This document shows positions 7,601 through 15,416 of a stretch of 64,000 bases of DNA, piece after piece (positions within the stretch are counted from its first letter, which is position 1; every line of letters begins with the position of its first letter). Location of the stretch: assembly GCA_947474595.1 (NCBI GenBank), contig CANJIV010000007.1:1-64000 (forward strand), read 5' to 3'. Origin of the DNA: Solirubrobacterales bacterium (GTDB taxonomy: Bacteria > Actinomycetota > Thermoleophilia > Solirubrobacterales > Solirubrobacteraceae). Below the pieces are notes generated by a model, which did no database searches, had not been told where the DNA came from, and was given only the letters and a program-made list of their open reading frames with translations. Position numbers and translations under genes: made by a program.

Positions 7601-8191
7601 TCAAGCCAGTGATCCCGTCTCGTTCCAGTGCTTGAGGGCTGGCTGGCCGTGCTCATATCCCAGTACACAGATCGCCGCGGTTCCCAGCAGTAAGGTCGAT
7701 GCCTGGTGTGCCTCAAGCCCTGCCCAACGAGCACCGACGACACGAAGCACGTGCCCGTGGGCGACGAAGAGCCACCTCCCTCCGATGTCGCGTGCGCGTT
7801 CAATTAGGGGGTCGACACGGGCTCCAACTTCAGCTGCACTCTCACCTCCCGGGCAGCCATCGCGAAACAGCCACCACTGCGGTTGCGTCTTGTGGATCTC
7901 GGCCGTGGTAATTCCCTCATATTCGCCGTAGTTCCACTCGGTCAGCTCGTCTGCTATCTGCGCGCCGTCGCCAAAGCCCGCCAGCTCGCAGGTCTTGCGA
8001 GCGCGCTTAAGGGGGCTTGTTAGGACGTGGTCAAACTCCATTCCCGCTAACCGCTTGCCCGCATGACGCGCTTCATCAAGTCCATTCTCGGTGAGATCAA
8101 TATCGCTTACTCCAGTGTGGCGACCGTTTAGTGACCATTCGGTTTCACCGTGGCGCAGCAGAACGACCTCTTGCCCTGTGTTGGCAGTCAC
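7601..8191 (-). CDS. Histidine phosphatase (PGM-like)
   Basis: A 196-residue histidine phosphatase superfamily enzyme. The RHG motif with catalytic His is at LLRHGETEWS, followed by NGRHTGVSDIDLTENG, the second Arg in TSPLKRARKTCEL, the acidic residue in WNYGEYEGITTAEI, and the second His in LFVAHGHVLRV. By family it forms a phosphohistidine and removes phosphate from a small metabolite; the branch-specific substrate is unclear. The GTG at 8191 overlaps the stop of the upstream reductase gene as GTGA, so I use it rather than the ATG at 8221. Confidence 0.85.
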   Translation of the reverse strand: MTANTGQEVVLLRHGETEWSLNGRHTGVSDIDLTENGLDEARHAGKRLAGMEFDHVLTSPLKRARKTCELAGFGDGAQIADELTEWNYGEYEGITTAEIHKTQPQWWLFRDGCPGGESAAEVGARVDPLIERARDIGGRWLFVAHGHVLRVVGARWAGLEAHQASTLLLGTAAICVLGYEHGQPALKHWNETGSLA

Positions 8192-9285
8192 GCTTGGCGC
8201 TCGAGTCCAGCCACGCGGCACCCTTCGACGATCTCATCTAAGCCGAAGGCCTCCACCGGACCGAGCGCTCCTGTGCCGTCAAGCCCTCTCGTCGCCGCCT
8301 GCTGAGCGCCCCAAGCGAGGATTCCAGCGGTGAAGTCATAGCCGTTGACGCCGCTCATCGTGACTTGGGCGAGTTCGATGCCAGCGCCGTCGTAGGCAGC
8401 GGCGATTATCAACGCTCCCCCGCGCGCTCGCGAGGCCGCGTCAGGGCCTCCGGTCGAGCCCTTAACCACTTTGGCCGCAAGCGCACCCAAGCCAGCTCGC
8501 ACGCCGGGGATGCTCGTCAGCACGGAGCTGCCAGCCGAGACGACCTGAAGCGGGCGTGTCAGCGGCCCAAACCAGCCTAGGTATGTGTTGACTTCGCGCA
8601 GGTTGGGCGCCAACCGCGGCAGAGTGAAATGTTCAGATGAACCCACCGAAGCCGCCGGGCTCAGCGTCGAGCCGACGCGGAAGCTACGCACCCGTGCAGC
8701 GCCACGCTCAGTGTGAAGCTCGCCGTCGCGAAAAACAAACCCTGGCTCTCCCATCACTCCCGCTAACGACGCCCGCGTCCCGCCGCTCATGCTGCCTGTG
8801 CCGGTGTTGAAATATCCCAAGTCAACTCGGACGGCCGACGCGCCAGCTTCGCGTAGGGCGAGCGCTCCCGCCACGTTGCCCGGGACCCAGTCGTAACCGA
8901 ATGCAGTCACTAAGCCCACGCCTGCCTTTTTGGCGCGCGGTCCGTAGCGCTCAAAGACGTCGCGAATAAACGGCGGCTCACCTGTTGAGTCGATGTAGGA
9001 GGCGCCCGCATCGATCGCTGCCGAGACCGCTGGCTCTCCCCAGCGCGCAAACGGTCCGACCGTCGAAACCAAGACATCGCCCGCTTCGACTAAGTCGCGG
9101 ACCGTCATCGGCTCGCCGACGTCTGCCACGGCAGTCTGTAGTCCGCCGAGGCTATCGGCAAGCCGTCTGAGGCGCTCGCCATTGCGTCCGGCGAGTACCG
9201 GAGTAGCACCTGCGGCCACCAACGCCCGAGCGGTTAACTCGCCGGTGTAGCCAGTGGCGCCGAAGACAACGATGCGGCCGGTCAT
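8188..9285 (-). CDS. Saccharopine-dehydrogenase-like reductase
   Basis: A 365-residue protein that starts with a Rossmann motif (IVVFGATGYTGELTARALV) and continues with the RNGERLRRLADSLGG and DVLVSTVGPFARWGEPAVSAAIDAGASYID segments typical of the saccharopine dehydrogenase NADP domain and the mycobacterial trans-acting enoyl reductases. Those proteins reduce acyl intermediates in lipid synthesis, so a lipid or ketone reduction is possible but not shown. It forms a two-gene unit with the histidine phosphatase (GTGA overlap). Confidence 0.78.
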   Translation of the reverse strand: MTGRIVVFGATGYTGELTARALVAAGATPVLAGRNGERLRRLADSLGGLQTAVADVGEPMTVRDLVEAGDVLVSTVGPFARWGEPAVSAAIDAGASYIDSTGEPPFIRDVFERYGPRAKKAGVGLVTAFGYDWVPGNVAGALALREAGASAVRVDLGYFNTGTGSMSGGTRASLAGVMGEPGFVFRDGELHTERGAARVRSFRVGSTLSPAASVGSSEHFTLPRLAPNLREVNTYLGWFGPLTRPLQVVSAGSSVLTSIPGVRAGLGALAAKVVKGSTGGPDAASRARGGALIIAAAYDGAGIELAQVTMSGVNGYDFTAGILAWGAQQAATRGLDGTGALGPVEAFGLDEIVEGCRVAGLERQA

Positions 9286-9291
9286 CGCATA

Positions 9292-9297
9292 AACCTA
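9292..9297 (-). promoter_or_regulatory. -10 box of the reductase/phosphatase unit
   Basis: TAGGTT, 6 nt before the ATG at 9285; no Shine-Dalgarno sequence. Confidence 0.5.
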
Positions 9298-9388
9298 CCC
9301 TGCGAGGAGAGTTAGCGCCGAGCCACCGTCGCGCAGATCGAAATCGCGCGACGGTGAAACGCAGAAACCTACGACGATGATCGCGCGG

Positions 9389-9838
9389 TTAGGCGACGGC
9401 CGGATCAGAGCCGACTTGAGGCGAGGGAGACCCCCCGGCCTGCGCCGTCAGCGTCTTGTTCATATCCGACTGCATGAGATATTGGGCGATTGGCGTAACG
9501 AAGATATAGATCAGCCAGACCAGTGCGGCGTCAACGCCAGGGGCGACCCCGAACGTGCGGGAGGACTTGTTAATGCGCTGGCAGGTCCGGTAAGTGGAGA
9601 CGAAGGGCGGAATAATTAAAAACCAGCCGAGCGTAACTGCCAGCAGCGAAGTCCCGGGGCTCTCACCGAGCTCGGAAGTGTTCTGTGCCCTACCCATCGC
9701 GGCCATCTCTTTGTTGATCTTGTAGTACCAGACAAGGGCGTAGATGCCGAACGTAATTATCGTTAGCCCGATCACTCCCAGCGGATTACGGATCTTCCCC
9801 TGAGCCTCCGTACCGACGATCTGAACTTGCTCGGCCAT
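9389..9838 (-). CDS. DUF4234 membrane protein
   Basis: A 149-residue membrane protein with the DUF4234 pattern: a short leader, then IRNPLGVIGLTIITFGIYALVWYYKINKEM (first membrane segment followed by the conserved WYYKxNxE), a second hydrophobic segment LLAVTLGWFLIIPPFVSTYRTCQRI and a third VDAALVWLIYIFVTPIAQYLMQS. Function unknown in the family. A good Shine-Dalgarno sequence (AAGGGGG) lies about nine bases before the ATG, so this gene has a normal leader. Confidence 0.8.
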   Translation of the reverse strand: MAEQVQIVGTEAQGKIRNPLGVIGLTIITFGIYALVWYYKINKEMAAMGRAQNTSELGESPGTSLLAVTLGWFLIIPPFVSTYRTCQRINKSSRTFGVAPGVDAALVWLIYIFVTPIAQYLMQSDMNKTLTAQAGGSPSPQVGSDPAVA

Positions 9839-9945
9839 TAGAAATACCCCCTTGTTGATCTGCGTAGGTTTAACCTGCTAGGCAATCTATAGCCAGCCCC
9901 GGCAGAAAGCTAGAGGATTACCCGCGCCTGGCGATGGGAACGTAC

Positions 9946-11445
9946 TCAGACCGGAGTGCCGATCGCCTGGCGAAACCTAAAGAAGAAATCTGGGTCATAG
10001 GTATTCTTGATCTCGACGAGGCGGTCGTAGTTAGAGCCGTAGTAAGCGTGACGCCAGTTAGTTAAGTTGGGGTCGATGTAGTTCTGGTAGGCGTACCCCG
10101 AGGCGTGTGGGGCCATCGCTGCGTAGAGATCCTTCATCCAAGCCAGACTCTGCGGTGCCGACTCGTTGCCAGACCAGTAGGCAAAGTACTGAGCCGAGAA
10201 CTGCTGGTCGCGGTGGACGAAGGCGGTCGCCTCGGGCTTTACGCGGTTGATCGCTCCACCGTAGGCGTCAAAGATAACTCCACCGGTTCCAGTGCTTTGA
10301 TTCTGGCGGATATTGATCCAGTGCTCAAGCGACGACCGTCCGGCAGAAGAGATCGGCTGGGCGAAGTAGTCGGACTTCGCCGCGAAGGTCTCCGGCAAGA
10401 ACGCCCGACACTTACGCAGGCTCTCACCGCCGCCACATCCAGCGAAGTGCAGAGACATTTGGTAGTAGGAGCCGCTGCCAGTACTGATTGAGGCTCCTGC
10501 TCGGGCGAGCGGAGCTAGTACCCGGCGTAGCTGGCTTTCAGAGCCCAGATACTCACCGTAGGCCCCGACCTGGGGACCATCGCTGCCACCTGTTGATAGC
10601 GAAATCAGCGAATAGAGTTCGTCGGGGGCGCTGGGGCCGAAAGACTGCCAAGCGCTTAAAGCCTCGCTAGCTTGGTCCCACGACCAATCGGCATTGAAGA
10701 AGGCGGCGCGAGTGACCGGGTGCACACGGAATGTAAAGCTAGTGACGACTCCAAAATTACCTCCCCCACCCCCCCTACATGCCCAGAAGAGATCTGAGTG
10801 TTGAGTTGGAGTGCAGACACGGTAGGTGCCGTCGGCGGTAATGATCGAGAGGGAGAGAATGTTGTCGGAGGTTGTCCCCCACTTGCGCGCAGCCAAACCG
10901 ATGCCGCCACCTTGGGCTAATCCACCGATGCCAACAGTTGGGCAGGATCCTCCAGGGATCGTCAACCCTTGGTTGTTAAGCCGATAGTAGATGTCGATCA
11001 GGCGAGCGCCGGCGCCGATCACAACCGTACGAGCGCCGCGGTTTACAGTAATCGCTGACATCGGCGTCAGGTCGACCACTAACGCGCCCGTGGCAGTCGA
11101 ATACCCAGCGTAGCTGTGACCACCAGAGCGAGCGATAACCCGCACGCCGTACTTCTGACCCCAAAGCACAGCGGCCTTGACGTCTGCGCTGTTGCGAGCG
11201 TAGAGGATTGCGATCGGCTCGGAGCCGTTGTAGCGAGCGTTGTAGACGAGCTTGGCTCGCCTGTATCCGACTCCTCCCGAGACGATCAGCTTGCCTTTAA
11301 CTTCGCGCGCTAGCGCACGGAGCTTGGCGTCAGCGGCGTGGCCTGTGGACCCAGCAGCAACGGTCTCCCAGCCCGGCAGGGCTGCGGCAGCGACAGCCAA
11401 GCCGCCGGCGCGCGCAAGGAAGGTTCGTCGATTGGCGTCAAGCAT
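9946..11445 (-). CDS. Tat-exported bicovalent FAD oxidase (BBE type)
   Basis: A 499-residue flavoprotein. The N-terminus has a Tat signal (NRRTFLARAGGLAVAAAAL), so it is folded with FAD and then exported. The FAD_binding_4 domain shows both covalent attachment sites of berberine-bridge-type oxidases: His in RSGGHSYAG (8-alpha-histidyl) and Cys in GGSCPTVGIGG (6-S-cysteinyl). The C-terminal BBE segment is intact (YQNYIDPNLTNWRHAYYG, then FFFRFRQAI). Relatives oxidise sugars, alkaloids or polyketides and make hydrogen peroxide; substrate unknown. I start at ATG 11445, which has a -10 box eight bases upstream. Confidence 0.85.
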   Translation of the reverse strand: MLDANRRTFLARAGGLAVAAAALPGWETVAAGSTGHAADAKLRALAREVKGKLIVSGGVGYRRAKLVYNARYNGSEPIAILYARNSADVKAAVLWGQKYGVRVIARSGGHSYAGYSTATGALVVDLTPMSAITVNRGARTVVIGAGARLIDIYYRLNNQGLTIPGGSCPTVGIGGLAQGGGIGLAARKWGTTSDNILSLSIITADGTYRVCTPTQHSDLFWACRGGGGGNFGVVTSFTFRVHPVTRAAFFNADWSWDQASEALSAWQSFGPSAPDELYSLISLSTGGSDGPQVGAYGEYLGSESQLRRVLAPLARAGASISTGSGSYYQMSLHFAGCGGGESLRKCRAFLPETFAAKSDYFAQPISSAGRSSLEHWINIRQNQSTGTGGVIFDAYGGAINRVKPEATAFVHRDQQFSAQYFAYWSGNESAPQSLAWMKDLYAAMAPHASGYAYQNYIDPNLTNWRHAYYGSNYDRLVEIKNTYDPDFFFRFRQAIGTPV

Positions 11446-11453
11446 CGCTACGA

Positions 11454-11459
11454 AGCCTA
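11454..11459 (-). promoter_or_regulatory. -10 box of the FAD oxidase gene
   Basis: TAGGCT, 8 nt before the ATG at 11445. The longer ATG at 11466 would lie upstream of the predicted transcript start. Confidence 0.45.
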
Positions 11460-11485
11460 CCCGCAACAGTGCAGGCCTGTGCCGG

Positions 11486-11491
11486 TAACCT
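11486..11491 (+). promoter_or_regulatory. -10 box of the small 2-TM protein gene
   Basis: TAACCT, 8 nt before ATG 11500. Confidence 0.45.
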
Positions 11492-11499
11492 CAAAAGAT

Positions 11500-11670
11500 A
11501 TGTCTGAGCGCGCCAATGCGATCTTCCCGTTTGCAATCGCAGTTGTGCTTCCTCCAGCTGGGCTCCTGCTCGGGCTGTTGGCCCTAACCCAAGAAGACCG
11601 CGCAGTAGCCCTGCGGCTAATCGTGGTTTCGCTGCTAGCCGCTCTTGTCTGGCTGGCCTTACTAGTCTGA
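11500..11670 (+). CDS. Small two-helix membrane protein (56 aa)
   Basis: A 56-residue protein with two hydrophobic helices, FPFAIAVVLPPAGLLLGLLALT and LRLIVVSLLAALVWLALLV, joined by the short polar turn QEDRAVA. It has the size and layout of the many small actinobacterial inner-membrane proteins of unknown role. A frame stays open upstream to 11338, but it would overlap the divergent oxidase gene and its promoter, so I use the ATG with a -10 box at the right distance. Confidence 0.65.
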   Translation: MSERANAIFPFAIAVVLPPAGLLLGLLALTQEDRAVALRLIVVSLLAALVWLALLV

Positions 11671-11697
11671 GCCAGCGGGCTGACTCCCCCGCTGGCT
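11670..11697 (+). terminator. Hairpin 1 of an interlocked terminator pair
   Basis: AGCCAGCGGG pairs with CCCGCTGGCT (10 bp, 8-nt loop) at the end of the small membrane protein gene. No T-run follows. It shares bases with the hairpin at 11682-11707, so only one of the two can form at a time. Confidence 0.65.
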
Positions 11698-11707
11698 AGG
11701 GGGAGTC
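11682..11707 (-). terminator. Hairpin 2 of an interlocked terminator pair
   Basis: GACTCCCCC pairs with GGGGGAGTC (9 bp, 8-nt loop), lying just after the stop of the leftward glutaredoxin-like gene. RNA polymerase coming from that gene would transcribe this hairpin first. Confidence 0.65.
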
Positions 11708-11711
11708 GCGC

Positions 11712-11975
11712 CTAAGAAGCAGCGCCCTCTCGTACCTGAGCGGCCATGACATCTGACTCAGCACGAATTACGGTGCCGTCTTCGAGCTCAATCACCGGCA
11801 GTAGGTGCTGGCCACTGAGCTCGATCAAACTCTTGCGCTGCCCGCGAAATGGCGCCCAATACTTGACGATCTCGTAGTCGACACCCTGCTCATCGAGCGC
11901 CTTTTGAACCTTCCAGCAGGCGTCGTGGTCGGTGTGAAGAAAAGTAAACGGACAACGGTGAAGCTTGACGGCCAT
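11712..11975 (-). CDS. Glutaredoxin/GST-N-like thioredoxin-fold protein
   Basis: An 87-residue protein with a single thioredoxin fold. The first loop is LHRCPFTFLHTDHDACWKVQ: a Cys at position 8 with no CxxC partner, followed by the helix of a GST N-terminal domain. The cis-Pro motif is in HLLPVIELEDGTVIRAESD, the usual glutathione or thiol-binding turn. It may be a thiol-disulfide or dehalogenase-like protein; actinobacteria use mycothiol, so glutathione itself is unlikely. A strong Shine-Dalgarno sequence (AAGGAG) sits before the ATG. Confidence 0.75.
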   Translation of the reverse strand: MAVKLHRCPFTFLHTDHDACWKVQKALDEQGVDYEIVKYWAPFRGQRKSLIELSGQHLLPVIELEDGTVIRAESDVMAAQVREGAAS

Positions 11976-12063
11976 GAGGTCTCCTTTTGTTCGACTCTAC
12001 GCAGCCTACCGACACCGAGCTAGTGACGGAATGGCGATTATTTTGATCGTTAGGATTACGGCC

Positions 12064-12126
12064 ATGCGAGCCGACGCGACCGATTACTACCTTATGCCAA
12101 GGGCCCGGTGGCGCGAGGCCTCTTAA
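12064..12126 (+). CDS. Possible leader ORF (20 aa)
   Basis: A TAGGAT hexamer (12051-12056) lies seven bases before this ATG, the spacing seen at many leaderless starts here. The ORF encodes MRADATDYYLMPRARWREAS and ends inside the next gene in another frame, so terminating ribosomes could restart at GTG 12108. It is short enough to arise by chance. Confidence 0.3.
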   Translation: MRADATDYYLMPRARWREAS

Positions 12127-13106
12127 CCACCGTTTTAGTGATCGCGCTCGCTGGCGTCGCGATCGGCGTGGGTGTGGTCGTAGCTGGCTCCGGCCGCATT
12201 TCAGCGCCCACTGGCTCCAGCGCGTCGATCGCTGTCGCCACGACGCAGCTGCCTACTACGTCACCAAGCACGCTAGACACGCCCGCGATCTGCGGTCCGG
12301 TCTCACTCAAACGGTTGGGTGAGATCAACTATCAGGAGGCAACGGAGCTATCAGGGCTGGTGGTGAGCTCTACTCAACCCGGCTTGCTGTGGACTCACAA
12401 CGACTCTGGCGACCGTGCCCGCGTGATAGCGGTGCGAACCGATGGCAGCTTCGTTGGCTCTTTTGACATCCCAGGGGCAGAGTCCCTCGATGCCGAAGAT
12501 ATCGCCATAGGCCCCGGCCCCGACGGCGGCTCCCTGCTCTATCTCGCCGATATTGGCGATAACGACAGCGAGCGCTCCACGGTCGTGATCTGGCGCCTGG
12601 CGGAGCCGACGATCGCCTCCGCTGAGGACCAAGTTACGCCGCCACCAACCCGCATCGAGCTGCGCTACCCCGATGGTCCTCATAACGCCGAAACACTCTT
12701 AGTCGATCCGCGTAGTGGAGATCTTGCGGTGGTGACCAAGAGCCTAGATGGGCGATCTTCGGTCTACGTTGTGCGCCCTTCGGATTTGGCAGAGGGGGCG
12801 ATTGCGACGATGGAGCGTGTAGCGCGCATCGACCTCGGCTTCGGTGAGCTTGCAACCGGCGGCGATGTGAGTGGCTCGGGCTCGGTCATAGTCGTGCGGA
12901 CATACGGCAGCGTATTTGCCTGGAAGCGAAAGGCCCGTGAGTCAATCGCTGCCGCGATGCGCCGGCCACCCTGTCGCGGCGTTGCCAAACTCGGCGGCGA
13001 GGGTCAGGGTGAGGCAATCGCGCTTACCGGCGACGGGCTCGGCTTCTATACGGTGGCCGAAGGAAGGAACCCTCCGATCAGGCTTTATTCGGCGAAGCGG
13101 CGCTAG
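12108..13106 (+). CDS. Secreted/anchored propeller-like protein
   Basis: A 332-residue protein with an N-terminal signal anchor (LLTTVLVIALAGVAIGVGVVVAG), a Ser/Thr/Pro linker to about residue 60, and a globular domain. It contains ATELSGLVVSSTQPGLLWTHNDSGDRARV, SLDAEDIAIGPGPDGGSLLYLADIGDND and later blade-like repeats, typical of a beta-propeller conserved in actinobacteria but without a known activity. The GTG start has AAGGG close upstream. A possible 20-codon leader overlaps the start. Convergent with the next gene, with stops overlapping as CTAG. Confidence 0.7.
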   Translation: MARGLLTTVLVIALAGVAIGVGVVVAGSGRISAPTGSSASIAVATTQLPTTSPSTLDTPAICGPVSLKRLGEINYQEATELSGLVVSSTQPGLLWTHNDSGDRARVIAVRTDGSFVGSFDIPGAESLDAEDIAIGPGPDGGSLLYLADIGDNDSERSTVVIWRLAEPTIASAEDQVTPPPTRIELRYPDGPHNAETLLVDPRSGDLAVVTKSLDGRSSVYVVRPSDLAEGAIATMERVARIDLGFGELATGGDVSGSGSVIVVRTYGSVFAWKRKARESIAAAMRRPPCRGVAKLGGEGQGEAIALTGDGLGFYTVAEGRNPPIRLYSAKRR

Positions 13107-13753
13107 CCGCCTAGGCCACCCAAGATCGAGAAGCGATCGCCGCCGCCCGTCTGCCACACCGCGGCACCGCTTGCTTGAGCGTGAACCACGGCACCAGCTG
13201 GAGCCTCGGCGCTAATACGTTGTGCGAGCGCGTTAGCACCGTCCTCGGTAGCGGCGCCCACAAGCAGAAACTTCCAGCGCCTCACGGCGTCAATGCCCTC
13301 GGCGTGGAGCAGATCAGCAAAGGCGACCGTTTCGCGGTGAGATGGCAACTCGACCCGTACCTCCCACTCGGCAAACCCCGATGCCGCGGAGGCCTCGGCC
13401 TCATCGGCCTCATGGCGCTCGTGTTCAGCAGCCACCTCCTCCGGGGTCTGTGGCAGTGCGGCGCCGGGCTCCTCCCAGCGGTCCTCGATTGGATGCCAGC
13501 GGTGAACCTGTGTAGTCGCCTTTAACTGCTTGGCTGGAAGAAGTTCGACTATCGCCGCTTGGGCTTGATTAGCGCTCTGCTCGGTATCGGTGTAAACGAA
13601 CATCGTCAACCCGTCCACGCTGGCGACAACGCGGTCGCCCAGCCGTTGAGAAACCTCGCTAGCGAGCTTGGTTTCGCGCAGGTGCTCGCCGAGCCGATGA
13701 AGCAGGCCCTCGTCCTCAAAGGTGACAGTAATACGCCAGTCGTCGTTGGCCAT
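13103..13753 (-). CDS. Hypothetical two-domain protein (216 aa)
   Basis: A 216-residue soluble protein with two similar alpha/beta halves. The first (about 5-80) begins DDWRITVTFEDEGLLHRLGEHL and the second (about 120-200) begins FAEWEVRVELPSHRETVAFADLLHAEG; both have beta-alpha-beta layouts like ACT or ferredoxin-like folds. The halves are joined by an acidic Glu/Ala-rich linker. The C-terminus is Gly-rich. I know of similar actinobacterial proteins but no function. It may be leaderless. Confidence 0.6.
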   Translation of the reverse strand: MANDDWRITVTFEDEGLLHRLGEHLRETKLASEVSQRLGDRVVASVDGLTMFVYTDTEQSANQAQAAIVELLPAKQLKATTQVHRWHPIEDRWEEPGAALPQTPEEVAAEHERHEADEAEASAASGFAEWEVRVELPSHRETVAFADLLHAEGIDAVRRWKFLLVGAATEDGANALAQRISAEAPAGAVVHAQASGAAVWQTGGGDRFSILGGLGG

Positions 13754-13762
13754 AGTTACCGC

Positions 13763-13768
13763 AGGCTA
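13763..13768 (-). promoter_or_regulatory. -10 box of the two-domain hypothetical gene
   Basis: TAGCCT, 9 nt before the ATG at 13753. Confidence 0.4.
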
Positions 13769-13868
13769 TCGCGCGGCCGGTCTTGACGTTAGCCCGGCGG
13801 CCCTCAAACGCCTTCGACGATCGCGTCAACTGGCCTATCGATAGCTCTCACCCGTCAGAATCTCTACC

Positions 13869-15404
13869 GTGGCCGATCTTCAAGTGGGTTCTGAGTTTGC
13901 TGGCTGCCGCATTGAAGCGGTGGCCGGACGTGGAGGTATGGGCGTCATCTACCGGGCCACCGATCTCAGCCTCGGGCGCCCCGTCGCGGTAAAGCTGATC
14001 GCTGCCGAGTACGCAGCCAATCGGGAGTTTCGCGAACGCTTCTCGCGCGAGGCACGTCTGACAGCAGCTATCGACCACCCCAACGTAATACCCGTCTACG
14101 CCGCAGGCGAAGAAGACGACCGCCTTTACCTAGTCATGCGCTACGTCTCGGGCACCGACCTCCACCACCTACTCGCCACGGCTGGACGCCTTGAGCCAAC
14201 TCGCGCAGCGGCGATCATCACTCAGGTTGCAGCAGGCCTCGATGCGGCCCATGCCGCTGGACTCGTTCACCGTGATGTCAAGCCAGCGAATGTCCTGATC
14301 ACAGGCGAGGCCGGCTCCGAGCACGTCTATCTAAGCGACTTCGGAATCACCCGTCTTGAGGACTCTGAGACCCACATCACAGACAGCGGCGAGTGGGTTG
14401 GCACCGTTGACTACATGGCACCCGAACACCTCGAAGCCCATCGCACAGATGCTCGCTCTGACGTCTACTCACTAGGCGGAGTGCTCTACACCGCCCTCAC
14501 GGGAGCGCCTCCGTTTCGGCGTGGCTCTACGGCCGCAACAATCCTCGCCCACCTCAAAGATCAGCCACCGTTGCCCTCTCTGACGACAGGAGTTCCCGCG
14601 GCCTTCGACGCTGTCGTAGCTCGCGGCATGGCTAAGTCACCAGCAGATCGCTTTGCGTCGGCTGGAGACCTCGCGATCGCGGCACTGGCTGCCGCGGGAA
14701 CCCTCGACGATCTCAGCGCTACAGAGAAGGAGAAAAGCGTCGCTCGTGGTGACGCTGCCCCTCCGAGCGACCGATCGCCAACCGGCGACGGCGGCGCCAC
14801 AGTAGTGATCCAAAGCCAGAAACCACGCGATGCTGGACGCCAAGCGCGAACTCGCGTCGCCGCGTCGCCTCGCCCGCAAGCAGCCACAGCCGTCGCCGAC
14901 CAGCCCCAGCCTCCAAAGCGACCAAACTCGCGTCCCTCGCTCAAGCGTCCTTTCATAACGGCGATCGTTGCGGTATCTGTGGTCGTGGCCGTGATCGTGA
15001 TCGTGTTCGCCGGAAGCTCTACCCAAAACTCATCCCCAAAGCCACTCTCTGCTGGCGACGTTCGCGACGTTGCCAGCGCCTTCGCAGCTGCCTACGGATC
15101 CGAGAACGCAACCGCATTAGAGAGCCTGCTGACCACCAACGTGCAGCGGATTGCTCCGCGCGACTCACAGCGCGGGAGACCGGCCGTCCTTGCCGCCTAC
15201 CGCTCCCAATTTGCCGAAAGCAAGATCAAGCAGTACCGCCTGATCGACCTGCGCTCGGTCGGTGGAGAGGCCGGGCGGGCAACCGCCAGCTATGAGGTGA
15301 CCCTCGATGCCAAGCCGCCGATCACTGGCGACGTCATGCTTGGCATCGTGCGCCAAGGCGGGGAGCCGCGAATCTCACTGATCGCTGCAGAGCCGACCGA
15401 CTAA
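13869..15404 (+). CDS. Membrane Ser/Thr protein kinase
   Basis: A 511-residue Pkn-type kinase. The kinase domain (about 12-270) is complete: glycine loop GRGGMG at 20-25, Lys42 in VAVKLI, catalytic HRDVKPAN at 134-141, DFG at 157-159 and the APE-type MAPEH motif. A Pro/Arg-rich juxtamembrane linker leads to one membrane helix (about 360-382, ITAIVAVSVVVAVIVIVFAG). The outside domain lacks PASTA repeats and instead resembles an NTF2/SnoaL fold (DVRDVASAFAAAYGSENATA). It likely senses an envelope signal. GTG start; CAGAAT lies seven bases before it. Confidence 0.85.
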   Translation: MADLQVGSEFAGCRIEAVAGRGGMGVIYRATDLSLGRPVAVKLIAAEYAANREFRERFSREARLTAAIDHPNVIPVYAAGEEDDRLYLVMRYVSGTDLHHLLATAGRLEPTRAAAIITQVAAGLDAAHAAGLVHRDVKPANVLITGEAGSEHVYLSDFGITRLEDSETHITDSGEWVGTVDYMAPEHLEAHRTDARSDVYSLGGVLYTALTGAPPFRRGSTAATILAHLKDQPPLPSLTTGVPAAFDAVVARGMAKSPADRFASAGDLAIAALAAAGTLDDLSATEKEKSVARGDAAPPSDRSPTGDGGATVVIQSQKPRDAGRQARTRVAASPRPQAATAVADQPQPPKRPNSRPSLKRPFITAIVAVSVVVAVIVIVFAGSSTQNSSPKPLSAGDVRDVASAFAAAYGSENATALESLLTTNVQRIAPRDSQRGRPAVLAAYRSQFAESKIKQYRLIDLRSVGGEAGRATASYEVTLDAKPPITGDVMLGIVRQGGEPRISLIAAEPTD

Positions 15405-15415
15405 CGTCTTAGTCG
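15398..15415. terminator. Convergent hairpin between kinase and PASTA genes
   Basis: CGACTAA pairs with TTAGTCG (7 bp, loop CGTC). The kinase stop codon TAA is inside the stem, and the stop of the leftward lipoprotein gene lies directly beside it. No T-run. Confidence 0.45.
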
Positions 15416-15416
15416 C

